NCBI GenBank assembly: GCA_017305715.1
Contig: JAFKKG010000013.1
Location: forward strand, 1 to 64,000
Source: Hyphomicrobiales bacterium
GTDB taxonomy: Bacteria; Pseudomonadota; Alphaproteobacteria; Rhizobiales; Xanthobacteraceae
Direction: 5' to 3'
Length of the DNA stretch: 64,000 nt
Under the pieces are notes generated by a model. That model did not search any database. It was not told where the DNA came from and was given only the letters and a program-made list of their open reading frames with translations. Numbering within the stretch: position 1 is the stretch's first letter; each line of letters begins with the position of its first letter. The translations under genes and the position numbers were made by a program. Of the stretch, positions 50,518 through 59,077 are shown one piece after another.

Positions 50518-51165
50518 ATGAAGTTGAAGTTTTTTAAACTGGCAGCCGCCATCTGCTGCGCACTCGTCTTTGGTTCAAATGGTTCGAAAGCAGACACCGT
50601 AAACATAAACGTTACGGGAACCGTCAATTACACTCATTTCACCGGGATATACGGAGGTTATTTCGAACCCATCCCAGATACCATCAATGTGCTTAATAGC
50701 CTCACGTTCAATTCGGGTAACGCGCTAACAGACTTCAACAACTCGTACTCCGCATTTGGCATATCGGGTGCGCACGACTTCAATGTAGCCAATGACGGCT
50801 CTAGCCCGAATTACTACGCGCCGTCTGGGGAGCAGATTACCTTCACGACATTCAGCTTGAGTCCAACGCTTTTCAAGATTCAGGCTGTCGACGACAAGGG
50901 TTTTCAACGATTCATCACGTCAGTTACCATTGATGTGTCGGCGGGCACCGGACTGCTATCCGATTATTTTGATCAGCCAGGCGGGGTCTCTGGCGAAAAG
51001 GATGTCGGTTTCTTGATCACATCGATCAACGGTTCGACCACCTCCTTCAGCCTGCCTATGCCCGCCGTCCCTGAGCCCTCCACTTGGGCGATGATGATCA
51101 TCGGGTTCGCTGGACTGGGGTTCGGGGCCTATCGGAAACGAGAGCGAATACTAAAAGCCGCGTGA
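50518..51165 (+). CDS. PEP-CTERM sorting-domain protein
   Basis: A 215-residue exported protein with a signal peptide (LAAAICCALVFGSNGSKA), a beta-rich body rich in Asn/Ser/Thr and a C-terminal PEPSTWAMM motif followed by a membrane segment and a basic tail (AYRKRERILKAA). This is the PEP-CTERM signal recognised by exosortase/EpsH systems for surface delivery. No exosortase gene lies in the window. GGAGGGG precedes the ATG. Base composition is less GC-rich than neighbours, which may mean transfer. A strong terminator follows. Confidence 0.9.
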   Translation: MKLKFFKLAAAICCALVFGSNGSKADTVNINVTGTVNYTHFTGIYGGYFEPIPDTINVLNSLTFNSGNALTDFNNSYSAFGISGAHDFNVANDGSSPNYYAPSGEQITFTTFSLSPTLFKIQAVDDKGFQRFITSVTIDVSAGTGLLSDYFDQPGGVSGEKDVGFLITSINGSTTSFSLPMPAVPEPSTWAMMIIGFAGLGFGAYRKRERILKAA

Positions 51166-51188
51166 CGCGCATAGACATCCAACACCAC

Positions 51189-51215
51189 GAGCCGCCTTCG
51201 GGCGGCTTTTTGTTT
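51189..51215 (+). terminator. Rho-independent terminator after PEP-CTERM gene
   Basis: AGCCGCC-TTCG-GGCGGCT (51190-51207 including loop) is a perfect 7-bp stem with a UUCG loop, followed by TTTTGTTT. It starts 24 nt after the stop codon. Confidence 0.9.
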
Positions 51216-51225
51216 GCCGTCAACT

Positions 51226-51297
51226 TCCGCTGTTGGCACTTTTGGGACCTTGGGCGATGTCCGATCCGAGTCTGCAATAGGCCCGATAGCGGACATG
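51226..51297. repeat. Dispersed non-coding repeat, partial copy 3
   Basis: GCTGTTGGCACTTTTGGGAC followed by CGATGTCCG matches the left part of the copy at 25132-25225. The right half diverges. It fills part of the 342-nt gap between the PEP-CTERM and TRAP genes, which holds no other gene. Confidence 0.5.
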
Positions 51298-51430
51298 TGT
51301 AGCCCGGCTCACTAACCTCGACACGACTTAGTTCCAAGCAGGCAGAAGATCGCAGCGCGCGATACCGCTCCGCGTACCCCGAACAAACCGCACAAGGTTT
51401 TTCCCCGGCGCCCTTGCGCGCCGTTTCTAT

Positions 51431-51451
51431 TTTGTCATACATTTGGACAAA
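51431..51451. promoter_or_regulatory. Inverted repeat upstream of TRAP operon, possible operator
   Basis: TTTGTC (51431-51436) and GACAAA (51446-51451) form a 6-bp dyad with a 9-nt centre, about 57 nt upstream of the dctP-type ATG. GntR-family repressors often use such sites for TRAP operons. No such regulator is in the window. Confidence 0.45.
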
Positions 51452-51507
51452 TATAGCGCCCGCGACCTCGATCGCGACGCAACAAAAAGCATTTGGGGAG
51501 AGAGGCC

Positions 51508-52539
51508 ATGAAAACCGGGTCGATCAGCCGGCGCGTGTTCTTGAAGTCGTCCAGGGCCGTGGCCGCGGGCCTCGTGCTGTCGCCTTCCATCGTCGGGCAG
51601 GCGCAGGCCGCCACCATGAAAATGAAATGTTCGTCGTCGCTGCCGAACGATCCCAAATACGCCAACGGCCGCGTCTATTACGACAATCTGGTCAAGCACC
51701 TGAAGGGCAACGGCCTCGGCGAGCAGATCGAGGTGACGTTTTTCCCGGACAACCAGCTCGGCCAGGAAATCGACGTCATCAATTCCGTGAAACTCGGCGT
51801 CATCGACCTGATGGTGTCGGGTTCGTCGATCTCGGCCAATCTGGTGCCTTTGGTCGGCACGTTCGACCTCGGTTATCTCTTCTCCAGTTTTCCGCAGCAG
51901 ACCAAGGCGTTCGATGCGGGCGCGGCGAAGCCGATCGAGGACGCGCTGCTCAAGGGCGCCAATCTCCGCATCATCTCCTGGGCCTATAATTTCGGCTCGC
52001 GCAGCGTGCTGGCCAAGAAGGCGGTGAAAGGCCCGGAAGATCTCGCCGGGCTCAAGATCAGAACCTTGCCGAACCCGGTCATCACGGAATGTTTGCGCCT
52101 GATGGGCGCGGCCGCGACGCCGCTGGCGTTCGGCGAGATTTACACAGCTCTGCAGGCCGGCGTGCTCGACGGGCTCGAGCATGATCCGCCGACCATCCTC
52201 GCCAGCAAGTTTTACGAGACCGCCAAGCACTACGCGCTGACGCAGCATAATTTCTCGCCGCTCGCGACCTATTTCAGCGAAACAACCTTCACCCGGATGG
52301 ACCCGAAGCTGCGCGAGGGATTCCTCGACGCGGCGAAAAAGGCCGCCGCCGATACCCGCAGCCACGGTCTTGAGATGGAAAAGGAAGCGCTGAAGAATCT
52401 CGCCGACAAGGGTGTCGCCATCGTCGAATGCGACAAGGAAGCGTTCCGCAAGCGCGTGTTGCCGCAGACCGACAATTTCATCAAGGCCCGCCCCGAGGCC
52501 AAGCCCGTGGTGGACGCGATCCGCGCGACGCAGGCCTGA
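51508..52539 (+). CDS. TRAP transporter substrate-binding protein (DctP family)
   Basis: A 343-residue periplasmic receptor with a Tat-like leader (SISRRVFLKSSRAVAAGLVL) and the DctP segments FFPDNQLGQEIDVINSVKLG and GLKIRTLPNPVITECLRLMG. The arginine in KIRTLPNP is the usual carboxylate anchor of this family. ATG 51508 follows GGGGAGAGAGG. It is 10 nt upstream of the permease gene. Substrates are organic acids; with a D-2-hydroxyacid dehydrogenase downstream, a 2-keto- or 2-hydroxyacid is plausible. Confidence 0.9.
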   Translation: MKTGSISRRVFLKSSRAVAAGLVLSPSIVGQAQAATMKMKCSSSLPNDPKYANGRVYYDNLVKHLKGNGLGEQIEVTFFPDNQLGQEIDVINSVKLGVIDLMVSGSSISANLVPLVGTFDLGYLFSSFPQQTKAFDAGAAKPIEDALLKGANLRIISWAYNFGSRSVLAKKAVKGPEDLAGLKIRTLPNPVITECLRLMGAAATPLAFGEIYTALQAGVLDGLEHDPPTILASKFYETAKHYALTQHNFSPLATYFSETTFTRMDPKLREGFLDAAKKAAADTRSHGLEMEKEALKNLADKGVAIVECDKEAFRKRVLPQTDNFIKARPEAKPVVDAIRATQA

Positions 52540-52549
52540 GGTACCGCTC

Positions 52550-54403
52550 ATGTCAGTCGCCGTGCACGCACCGGGCGGCGGGTTGCGGATGTCAGCTTCG
52601 TTGCTTGCCGTCAGCGACGTCACGGCGGCGGTGCTGCTGGCCGCCGATCTGCTGGTCGTCGTGGTCTCCGTGCTGTTGCGATTCCTGTTCAATGCGCCGG
52701 TCGAATGGGCCGACGACGTCGCGCGCGGCCTGATGGTCGGATCGAGCTTCTTCGGCGCGGCGAGCGCGCTGGCGCGCAGCGAAAACCTCGGCGTGGCCTT
52801 CTTCATCGACATGCTGCCTGCCGGCACGCGGCGCGTGGTCGATGCCATGGGCGCGCTGCTGGTGACGATCATCTCCGGCTATGTCGCCTTCAACGCCATC
52901 AAGATGGGCCGGCTCACCACAGGGCAGACGTCCGGCTCCGGGCTGCCGCTGGAATGGACCTTCTATCCGATGGGCCTCGGCGCGCTGTTCATGACGGTGT
53001 TCGCGCTGGAGCTGTTTTGCGCGCGGCCCATGCGGGACATGATCTCGGGCGTGGTGGCGACCGCCGTCATCGTCGGCCTCTATCTGGCGTGGGATTTTCT
53101 GGCGCCGGCATCCGTGCCGTCGTCGGGCACGCTGATGTTCGTCGGCTTCTTCATCACGCTGTTCGGCGGCTTGCCGATCGGCTTCGCGCTGGCGCTGGCG
53201 GCCCTCATTTTCATCTGGGTCGAGGGGACGCTGCCCGGGGTGATCTTCGCCCAGCAGATGGCGCGCGGCATCGACAATTTCGTGCTGCTGGCGATCCCGT
53301 TCTTCATCCTCGTCGGCTATCTGATGGAAGCCAACGGCATGTCGGTCCGGCTGATCGAATTGCTGCAGCGGGCGGTCGGACGGATGCGCGGCGGGCTGAA
53401 CGTCGTGATGGTGATGTCGATGGTGTTGTTCTCCGGCATCTCCGGCTCCAAGATGGCGGATGTCGCGGCGGTCGGTTCAGTGCTGATCCCGGCCGCGCGT
53501 CGCTCCCGGCAAAATCCCGGCGGTGCGGTGGCGCTGTTGGCGGCGTCCGCCGTGATGGCGGAAACCATTCCGCCCTGCATCAACCTGATCATTCTCGGCT
53601 TCGTCGCCAATCTGTCGATCGGCGGCCTGTTCGTTGCGGGCCTGCTGCCGGCCGCCCTGATGGCAACGGCGCTGATCATCCTGTCGATCATTCTCGGCAA
53701 GAAGCCGCCGCCGGCCGCAGAGGCCGAGCCGCAGGTTCCGGTCTCCGGCCTGTGGAGCGGCGCGATCGCCTCGTTCGGGCTGATCTTCATGATCTTCTTC
53801 GGCTTCAAGAGCGGCTTTGCCACCGCGACCGAAATTTCCGCCTTTGCGGTCGTCTATGCCCTCGTGGTCGGCGCCGTCGTGTTCCGGGAGCTCAGCTTCA
53901 AGTCGGCCGCGCACAGCTTCGTGCAATCGGCGACGCGCGCGGGACTGGTGCTGTTCATCGTCGCCGCCGCGCAATCGCTGGCGTTCGTCCTGACGCTGCA
54001 GCAGGTGCCGCATGCAGTCGGCGACCTCATGCTGTCGCTGTCGGGATCGCAGGGCGTCTGGCTGTTCATGCTGCTGTCGATCGTGGTGCTGATCGTGATG
54101 GGCTCGGTGCTGGAGGGCGCCGCCGCGCTGATCATCTTCGGGCCGCTGCTGCTGCCGGTCGCGGTCAAGCTCGGCATCGACCCCCTGCATTTCGGCGTGG
54201 TGCTGGTCATTTCGATGGGCGTCGGCCTGTTCGCGCCGCCGCTTGGCCTTGGGCTCTACGGCGCCTGCCTGATCGGCAATGTGCCGATCGAACAGACCAT
54301 CAAGCCGATCATGGGTTATCTCGGCCTGCTGGTGATATGCCTCCTGGTGATCGCCTTCGTGCCGTCGATCTCGACCGCGCTGCCGCGCGCCTTCGGGTAC
54401 TGA
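52550..54403 (+). CDS. TRAP transporter fused small and large permease (DctQM)
   Basis: A 617-residue membrane protein. Residues 1-165 form the four-helix DctQ part (FNAPVEWADDVARGLMVGSS). The rest is the DctM channel with about twelve segments (VGFFITLFGGLPIGFALALA, later AVMAETIPPCINLIILGF and GVGLFAPPLGLGLYGACLIG). Fusion of Q and M is common in alphaproteobacteria. It uses the Na+ or H+ gradient to bring in the acid held by DctP. The next gene starts 1 nt after its stop. Confidence 0.92.
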   Translation: MSVAVHAPGGGLRMSASLLAVSDVTAAVLLAADLLVVVVSVLLRFLFNAPVEWADDVARGLMVGSSFFGAASALARSENLGVAFFIDMLPAGTRRVVDAMGALLVTIISGYVAFNAIKMGRLTTGQTSGSGLPLEWTFYPMGLGALFMTVFALELFCARPMRDMISGVVATAVIVGLYLAWDFLAPASVPSSGTLMFVGFFITLFGGLPIGFALALAALIFIWVEGTLPGVIFAQQMARGIDNFVLLAIPFFILVGYLMEANGMSVRLIELLQRAVGRMRGGLNVVMVMSMVLFSGISGSKMADVAAVGSVLIPAARRSRQNPGGAVALLAASAVMAETIPPCINLIILGFVANLSIGGLFVAGLLPAALMATALIILSIILGKKPPPAAEAEPQVPVSGLWSGAIASFGLIFMIFFGFKSGFATATEISAFAVVYALVVGAVVFRELSFKSAAHSFVQSATRAGLVLFIVAAAQSLAFVLTLQQVPHAVGDLMLSLSGSQGVWLFMLLSIVVLIVMGSVLEGAAALIIFGPLLLPVAVKLGIDPLHFGVVLVISMGVGLFAPPLGLGLYGACLIGNVPIEQTIKPIMGYLGLLVICLLVIAFVPSISTALPRAFGY

Positions 54404-54404
54404 C

Positions 54405-55382
54405 GTGAAAGTGCTGCTCACCCACACGCCGCAGGCAAGGGCGCAATATTACGGCGAGCGCAGCCTCAGCGGCTTGCAGGCGATCGCTGACGTGCAATTG
54501 CACCAGGGCGACACCGCGCTGGATGCGTTCGGGCTGATCAATGCCGCGCGCGATGTCGAGATCATCGTCGCCGACCGGCTCACCGCAGGACCGAGCGAGA
54601 TCTTTCCGCGGCTGCCGAAACTGCGCGCCTTCGTGCGCTGCGCGGTCGATATCCGCAACATCGACGTCGCTTCGGCGTCAGCGGCGGGCGTGCTGGTTAC
54701 GCAGGCCGGACCCGGCTTCGTCCAGTCGGTGGCGGAACTCGCGGTGGGCTTCATGGTCGATCTGTCGCGCGGCGTCTCGCGCGCCAGCGCCGACTACCAT
54801 GCCGGACGGAAACCTGACGTGATCATGGGCCGGCAACTCGCCGGCAGCCGTATCGGCATCATCGGCTATGGCAGCATCGGCCGCACTCTTGCCGGGATCG
54901 CCAAGGTGCTGGGCATGGAAGTTCTGGTCGCCGATCCCTTTGCGACCGTGAGCGAGCCGGATATCCAGCATGTGCCGCTCGACGATCTGCTCGGCCGTTC
55001 CGACTTCGTGGTCTGTCTCGCGGTTGCCAATGATGCGACGGAAAACCTGATCGGGCAGGCGGCGCTGGCGCGGATGCAGCCGCACGCGTTCTTGATCAAT
55101 CTGTCGCGCGGCAATCTCGTCGACGAGGCGGCATTATCGGCAGCGCTCCGTGACAACCGCATCGCGGGCGCGGCGATGGATGTCGGCCGCGCGCTGGACC
55201 AGATGCCGACGCCGGAACTGGCAAAGCTGCCGAACGTGATCGCGACGCCGCATATCGGCGGATTGACGCCGCCGGCGATCGAATACCAGTCGCTGGAAAC
55301 GGTGCGGCAGGTCGCGAAGATCATCGCTGGCGAGGCGCCCATCGGCGCCGTTAATGCCGATCGATGGACACGCCGTCCATGA
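54405..55382 (+). CDS. NAD(P)-dependent D-2-hydroxyacid dehydrogenase
   Basis: A 325-residue oxidoreductase. The Rossmann motif is GIIGYGSIGRTLAG, followed by INLSRGNLVDEAALSAAL and the catalytic His in ATPHIGGLTPPA. The family reduces 2-ketoacids or oxidises D-2-hydroxyacids such as glycerate, phosphoglycerate or hydroxyisocaproate. It starts with GTG right after the TRAP permease stop, so it is cotranscribed and probably acts on the imported compound or its product. Confidence 0.88.
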   Translation: MKVLLTHTPQARAQYYGERSLSGLQAIADVQLHQGDTALDAFGLINAARDVEIIVADRLTAGPSEIFPRLPKLRAFVRCAVDIRNIDVASASAAGVLVTQAGPGFVQSVAELAVGFMVDLSRGVSRASADYHAGRKPDVIMGRQLAGSRIGIIGYGSIGRTLAGIAKVLGMEVLVADPFATVSEPDIQHVPLDDLLGRSDFVVCLAVANDATENLIGQAALARMQPHAFLINLSRGNLVDEAALSAALRDNRIAGAAMDVGRALDQMPTPELAKLPNVIATPHIGGLTPPAIEYQSLETVRQVAKIIAGEAPIGAVNADRWTRRP

Positions 55383-55458
55383 TGATGCTCTGCACCATGC
55401 CGCATTCATGGCTGACCGGACGCCTCGGCACTTGAACAGTTGCAAAAGCACTTGACCC

Positions 55459-55540
55459 CGTCATTCCGGGATGGTCCGAAGGACCAGACCCGGAAGTTCG
55501 AGATTCCGGGTTCGATGCTTCGCATCGCCCCGGAATGACG
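55459..55540. repeat. REP-like composite palindrome (CGTCATTCCGGGG class)
   Basis: The outer arms CGTCATTCCGGG (55459-55470) and CCCCGGAATGACG (55528-55540) are complementary. Inside are two hairpins, GGTCC-GAA-GGACC (55473-55485) and GATGC-TTC-GCATC (55514-55526). This is the standard form of a repeat very frequent in Bradyrhizobium genomes. It lies between the dehydrogenase and the MFS gene. Confidence 0.88.
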
Positions 55541-55550
55541 AGATAGGCTG

Positions 55551-56840
55551 ATGCGGCTTCCCTTCTTCTACGGCTGGCTGATCGTCGCGGTGACCTTCGT
55601 CACCATGGCGATCGGTGTCAATGCGCGAACCGCGTTCTCGCTGTTCTATCCGCCCATCATCTCCGAGTTCGGCTGGGAACGCGGTGTCACCGCCGGCGCG
55701 TTTTCGTTCGGCTTCGTGGTCTCCGGCGTCGTCAGCCCGCTGATCGGCCGCCTGATGGACCGTTACGGTCCGCGCGCGGTGATGGAGCTCGGCGTCGCGA
55801 TGATGGGCGCCGGCCTGCTGCTGGCGCCGCTGACGACGCAGCCATGGCATCTCTATCTCACCATCGGCGTGCTGGTCGGCGCCGGCAGTGTCTGTCTTGG
55901 CTATTCCGGCCAATCGCTGTTCGTGCCGAACTGGTTCATCCGCCGCCGCGGGCTCGCGGTGGGGCTGGCCTTCGCCGGCGTCGGCATCGGTTCGGTGACG
56001 CTGCTGCCCTGGGTGCAGCACATGATCGAGCAGACGAGCTGGCGCACCGCCTGCACCGCGATGGGCATTGTCGTGCTGGTCGTGCTGGCGCCGATCAATC
56101 TCTTGCTGCGAAAACGCCCCGAGGATATCGGCCTGCTGCCGGACGGCGATGCCGCGCCGACCGCGACGTCGCCAAAGCCGGTATCCAACATCGTCGATCC
56201 GGTCTGGGCCGCCACCGACTGGACCCTGCGCCGGGCGCTTGGCACCGCGCGGTTCTGGTGGATCTGCCTCGGTTATTTCGGCGGCCTGTACATCTGGTAC
56301 GCGGTGCAGGTGCACCAGACCAAGTTCCTGCTCGATATCGGCTTTTCCGCCAATGTCGCAGTCTGGGCGCTCGGCGTCGTCAGCCTGCTCGGCATTCCCG
56401 GCCAGATCTGGCTCGGACATCTCTCCGACCGCATCGGGCGCGAATGGATCTGGGCGATCAGTTGCGCCGGCTTCGCGATCTGCTTTGCAGCGCTGATCGG
56501 GTTGAAATTCGCGCCGGTATTGCCGCTGGTCTATCTGATGATCGTGACCCAGGGCGTGCTCGGCTACGGCCTGACCTCGGTGATGGGCGCGATGGTGCTC
56601 GAAATATTCCAGGGCAGGCAGTATGGCAGCATCTTCGGCACCATCATGCTGACGGCCCTGGCCGGCGGCGCCGCCGGCCCGTGGGCGACCGGATTTCTGT
56701 ACGATATTTACGGCAGCTACACGCTGGCGTTTGCGATCGGCATCGCCGTCAGCGCGCTGTCGGCGCTCGCGATCTGGCAGGCGTCACCGCGCAAGATCCG
56801 CGCAGTCGCCGGGCAATTGCACAAGGTGCCGCGCGGCTAG
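55551..56840 (+). CDS. MFS transporter (monocarboxylate/oxalate-formate antiporter-like)
   Basis: A 429-residue permease with twelve hydrophobic segments. GWLIVAVTFVTMAIGVNART opens the protein and IGRLMDRYGPRAVMELGVAM contains the MFS motif A loop. The second half begins near residue 210 (LGTARFWWICLGYFGGLYIW). The phrasing fits the oxalate/formate antiporter-like or monocarboxylate group. It follows a REP-like element, so it may have its own promoter. Substrate is unknown. Confidence 0.87.
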   Translation: MRLPFFYGWLIVAVTFVTMAIGVNARTAFSLFYPPIISEFGWERGVTAGAFSFGFVVSGVVSPLIGRLMDRYGPRAVMELGVAMMGAGLLLAPLTTQPWHLYLTIGVLVGAGSVCLGYSGQSLFVPNWFIRRRGLAVGLAFAGVGIGSVTLLPWVQHMIEQTSWRTACTAMGIVVLVVLAPINLLLRKRPEDIGLLPDGDAAPTATSPKPVSNIVDPVWAATDWTLRRALGTARFWWICLGYFGGLYIWYAVQVHQTKFLLDIGFSANVAVWALGVVSLLGIPGQIWLGHLSDRIGREWIWAISCAGFAICFAALIGLKFAPVLPLVYLMIVTQGVLGYGLTSVMGAMVLEIFQGRQYGSIFGTIMLTALAGGAAGPWATGFLYDIYGSYTLAFAIGIAVSALSALAIWQASPRKIRAVAGQLHKVPRG

Positions 56841-56935
56841 ACGGGCTGGTGACGCGTTTTCTGCCACAGACAGGTCATCGCAATCTGCGCAAGCCAGATT
56901 GCGATGCGAACCGGTGCCCACGTCGCTGGAAAACG

Positions 56936-57547
56936 CTATGCAGATCCGACATCGAGCGCGCGCCTGAGATCGCCGATGGCACGCACGAAGCTGTCGGCCG
57001 GCGTGGTGTCCGGATCGATCAGACGATGCAGGCGGAAGCCGTCCTCCATCGCGAGAACGATAGCGCCCCACCACGCCGGATCGAGCACCGGATCCTTGCC
57101 GGTGTTTTTCGCCGTGGTCTCGATCACGTCGGCAATCAGCTTGCGCCCGGCGCGCAGGCGCTTGGCGAGTTCAGGCCGGCGCTTTTGCGCGCGCGCGACA
57201 AACAGGATCATCTCCATATGAAGTAGGGGAGAGCGGCCGAGCGGATCCTGCCGGCTGCGATCCATGGTCTTCAGCGCCTCGATGAAATCAGCGAGGTTCT
57301 TGTGCTTCGCGAGAAGATCGAGGTTACGCTGCGTGGTTTGCGCAAGGTGATCCTCGAGCATGGCGATAATCAACTCGTCCTTGCTCTTGAAGTTCGAATA
57401 GAACGCGCCGCGGGTGAAGCCGGCTGCGGCAGCCAGCGATTCGATGCTGGCGCCGCCGATGCCCTGTTCCTCGAACACGCGCGCCGCCGCCTCGAACAGC
57501 TTGTCGCGGGTGTCGTCACGGGTCGGTCTGGTGCGGACTCTTGACAT
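56936..57547 (-). CDS. TetR-family transcriptional regulator
   Basis: A 203-residue regulator. The helix-turn-helix reads LFEAAARVFEEQGIGGASIE, then AAGFTRGAFYSNFKSKDELI, typical of AcrR-like members. The C-terminal domain should bind a hydrophobic ligand. It is divergent from the cytochrome P450 gene (124 nt between starts), with a near-perfect 32-nt dyad in between. Repression of both genes is the simplest model. Confidence 0.9.
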   Translation of the reverse strand: MSRVRTRPTRDDTRDKLFEAAARVFEEQGIGGASIESLAAAAGFTRGAFYSNFKSKDELIIAMLEDHLAQTTQRNLDLLAKHKNLADFIEALKTMDRSRQDPLGRSPLLHMEMILFVARAQKRRPELAKRLRAGRKLIADVIETTAKNTGKDPVLDPAWWGAIVLAMEDGFRLHRLIDPDTTPADSFVRAIGDLRRALDVGSA

Positions 57548-57567
57548 CTCGCGGTTTTAGGTCAGAA

Positions 57568-57599
57568 TGCAACTCAATACAACAGTGTATCGAGTTGCA
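57568..57599. promoter_or_regulatory. 32-nt dyad, probable TetR operator controlling P450 gene
   Basis: TGCAACTC-a-ATAC, a 6-nt centre, then GTAT-c-GAGTTGCA. Twelve of thirteen positions in each arm are complementary. It begins 21 nt upstream of the TetR start and ends 73 nt before the P450 start. The size fits a TetR dimer site. Confidence 0.8.
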
Positions 57600-57671
57600 G
57601 ATGTTTTCTGCCGCCGAAACGCTGAAAAATGACGTCAAGACAATGCGGTGTGGAAATCAAGCGAGGTCACG

Positions 57672-58904
57672 ATGAACGAGCATGTTCAGACTGCGACGAG
57701 CGAGCCGCTTTTCAATCCATTGTCACCCGAATTCATCCGCGATCCCTATCCGCATTACGCGCGGATGCGCGCGACCGATCCGGTGCACCTGACGCCGCTC
57801 GGCCTCTATGTCGTCAGCCGGCATGCCGAGGCCAGCCTCGTGATCCGCGACAAGCGCTTCGGCAAGGAGCATGCCGAGCGGACGGTGCGGCGCTACGGCC
57901 CCAAGATCATGGACGAGCCGGCCTTTCGCAGCCTCGGCCAGATGATGCTGCAGCAGGATCCGCCCAACCACACCCGTCTGCGCGGGCTGGTGGTGAAGGC
58001 ATTTACCGCGCGGCGGGTCGAGGACATGCGCCCGCGCATCCAGCAGATCGTCGATGAGACGCTCGACCGGATCATCCCGCAGGGCAAGATGGATCTGATC
58101 GAGGATTTCGCGTTCCGCCTGCCGGTGACCGTGATCTGCGACATGCTCGGCATCCCCGAGGAGCATCGCGAGGCGTTCTACACGCGCGCGCGTGTTGGTG
58201 GCCGCATTCTCGACCCGGTGCCGCTGTCGCCGGAGGAGATCAAGCAGGCCAATGAAGGCACCATCATCTCCGAGATGTACTTCAAGCAATTGTTCGAGTT
58301 GCGGAGAAAGAACCCCGGCGACGACCTGACCACGCAGCTGGTGCAGGCCGAGGAGGACGGTCACAAGCTCTCCAACGAGGAACTGACGGCCAACATCATC
58401 CTGCTGTTCGGCGCCGGCCATGAGACGACCGTCAATCTGATCGGCAACGGCTTGCTGGCGCTGCATCGCAATCCGGAGCAATTGGCGCTGCTGAAGGCCA
58501 AGCCCGAACTGATGACCAACGCGATCGAGGAATTCCTACGCTACGATTCCTCGGTGCAGCTCACCGGCCGCGTGGCGCTGGAAGACATCGACGACCTCGG
58601 GGGAAAGAAAATCCCCAAGGGCGAGTCCGTGCTGTGCCTGCTGGGTTCGGCCAACCACGACCCGGCCGTCTACCCTGATCATCCCGAGCGTCTCGACATC
58701 ACCCGGCCGAACGTCAAGCCGCTGTCCTTTGGCGGGGGCATTCACTTCTGCCTCGGAGCCCAGCTGGCGCGAATCGAGGCCGAGATCGCGCTCGCGACCC
58801 TGCTGCGCCGGATTCCCGACCTGCGGCTGGATGACGCGGTGAACCCGGAATGGCGGCCAACCTTCGTGCTGCGCGGGCTGAAGCGGCTGCCGGCCAGCTG
58901 GTAA
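57672..58904 (+). CDS. Cytochrome P450
   Basis: A 410-residue soluble class I P450. The I-helix is FGAGHETTVNLIG (acid-alcohol pair replaced by H-E-T-T as in many bacterial P450s). ExxR appears as EEFLRYDSSV, and the heme loop is FGGGIHFCLGAQLARIE with the axial cysteine. Bacterial members hydroxylate terpenes, fatty acids, steroids or xenobiotics using a ferredoxin and reductase, neither of which is adjacent. Control by the divergent TetR suggests induction by a hydrophobic substrate. Confidence 0.93.
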   Translation: MNEHVQTATSEPLFNPLSPEFIRDPYPHYARMRATDPVHLTPLGLYVVSRHAEASLVIRDKRFGKEHAERTVRRYGPKIMDEPAFRSLGQMMLQQDPPNHTRLRGLVVKAFTARRVEDMRPRIQQIVDETLDRIIPQGKMDLIEDFAFRLPVTVICDMLGIPEEHREAFYTRARVGGRILDPVPLSPEEIKQANEGTIISEMYFKQLFELRRKNPGDDLTTQLVQAEEDGHKLSNEELTANIILLFGAGHETTVNLIGNGLLALHRNPEQLALLKAKPELMTNAIEEFLRYDSSVQLTGRVALEDIDDLGGKKIPKGESVLCLLGSANHDPAVYPDHPERLDITRPNVKPLSFGGGIHFCLGAQLARIEAEIALATLLRRIPDLRLDDAVNPEWRPTFVLRGLKRLPASW

Positions 58905-59077
58905 CCATATCCCGCGTCATCGACCCCACCTTACCGGCTCTGAATAAATCGAAACCGGAAGGGGGCCGGCGTTGATGCCGCTGTGACTTCGCCACACTTC
59001 ACTCTATATATTGGGCTGCTCCGGCCCTGAGTTCGCGTGGCGCGGTTGGTGCCGGGGCGGCTTCATGGGGAGACACC

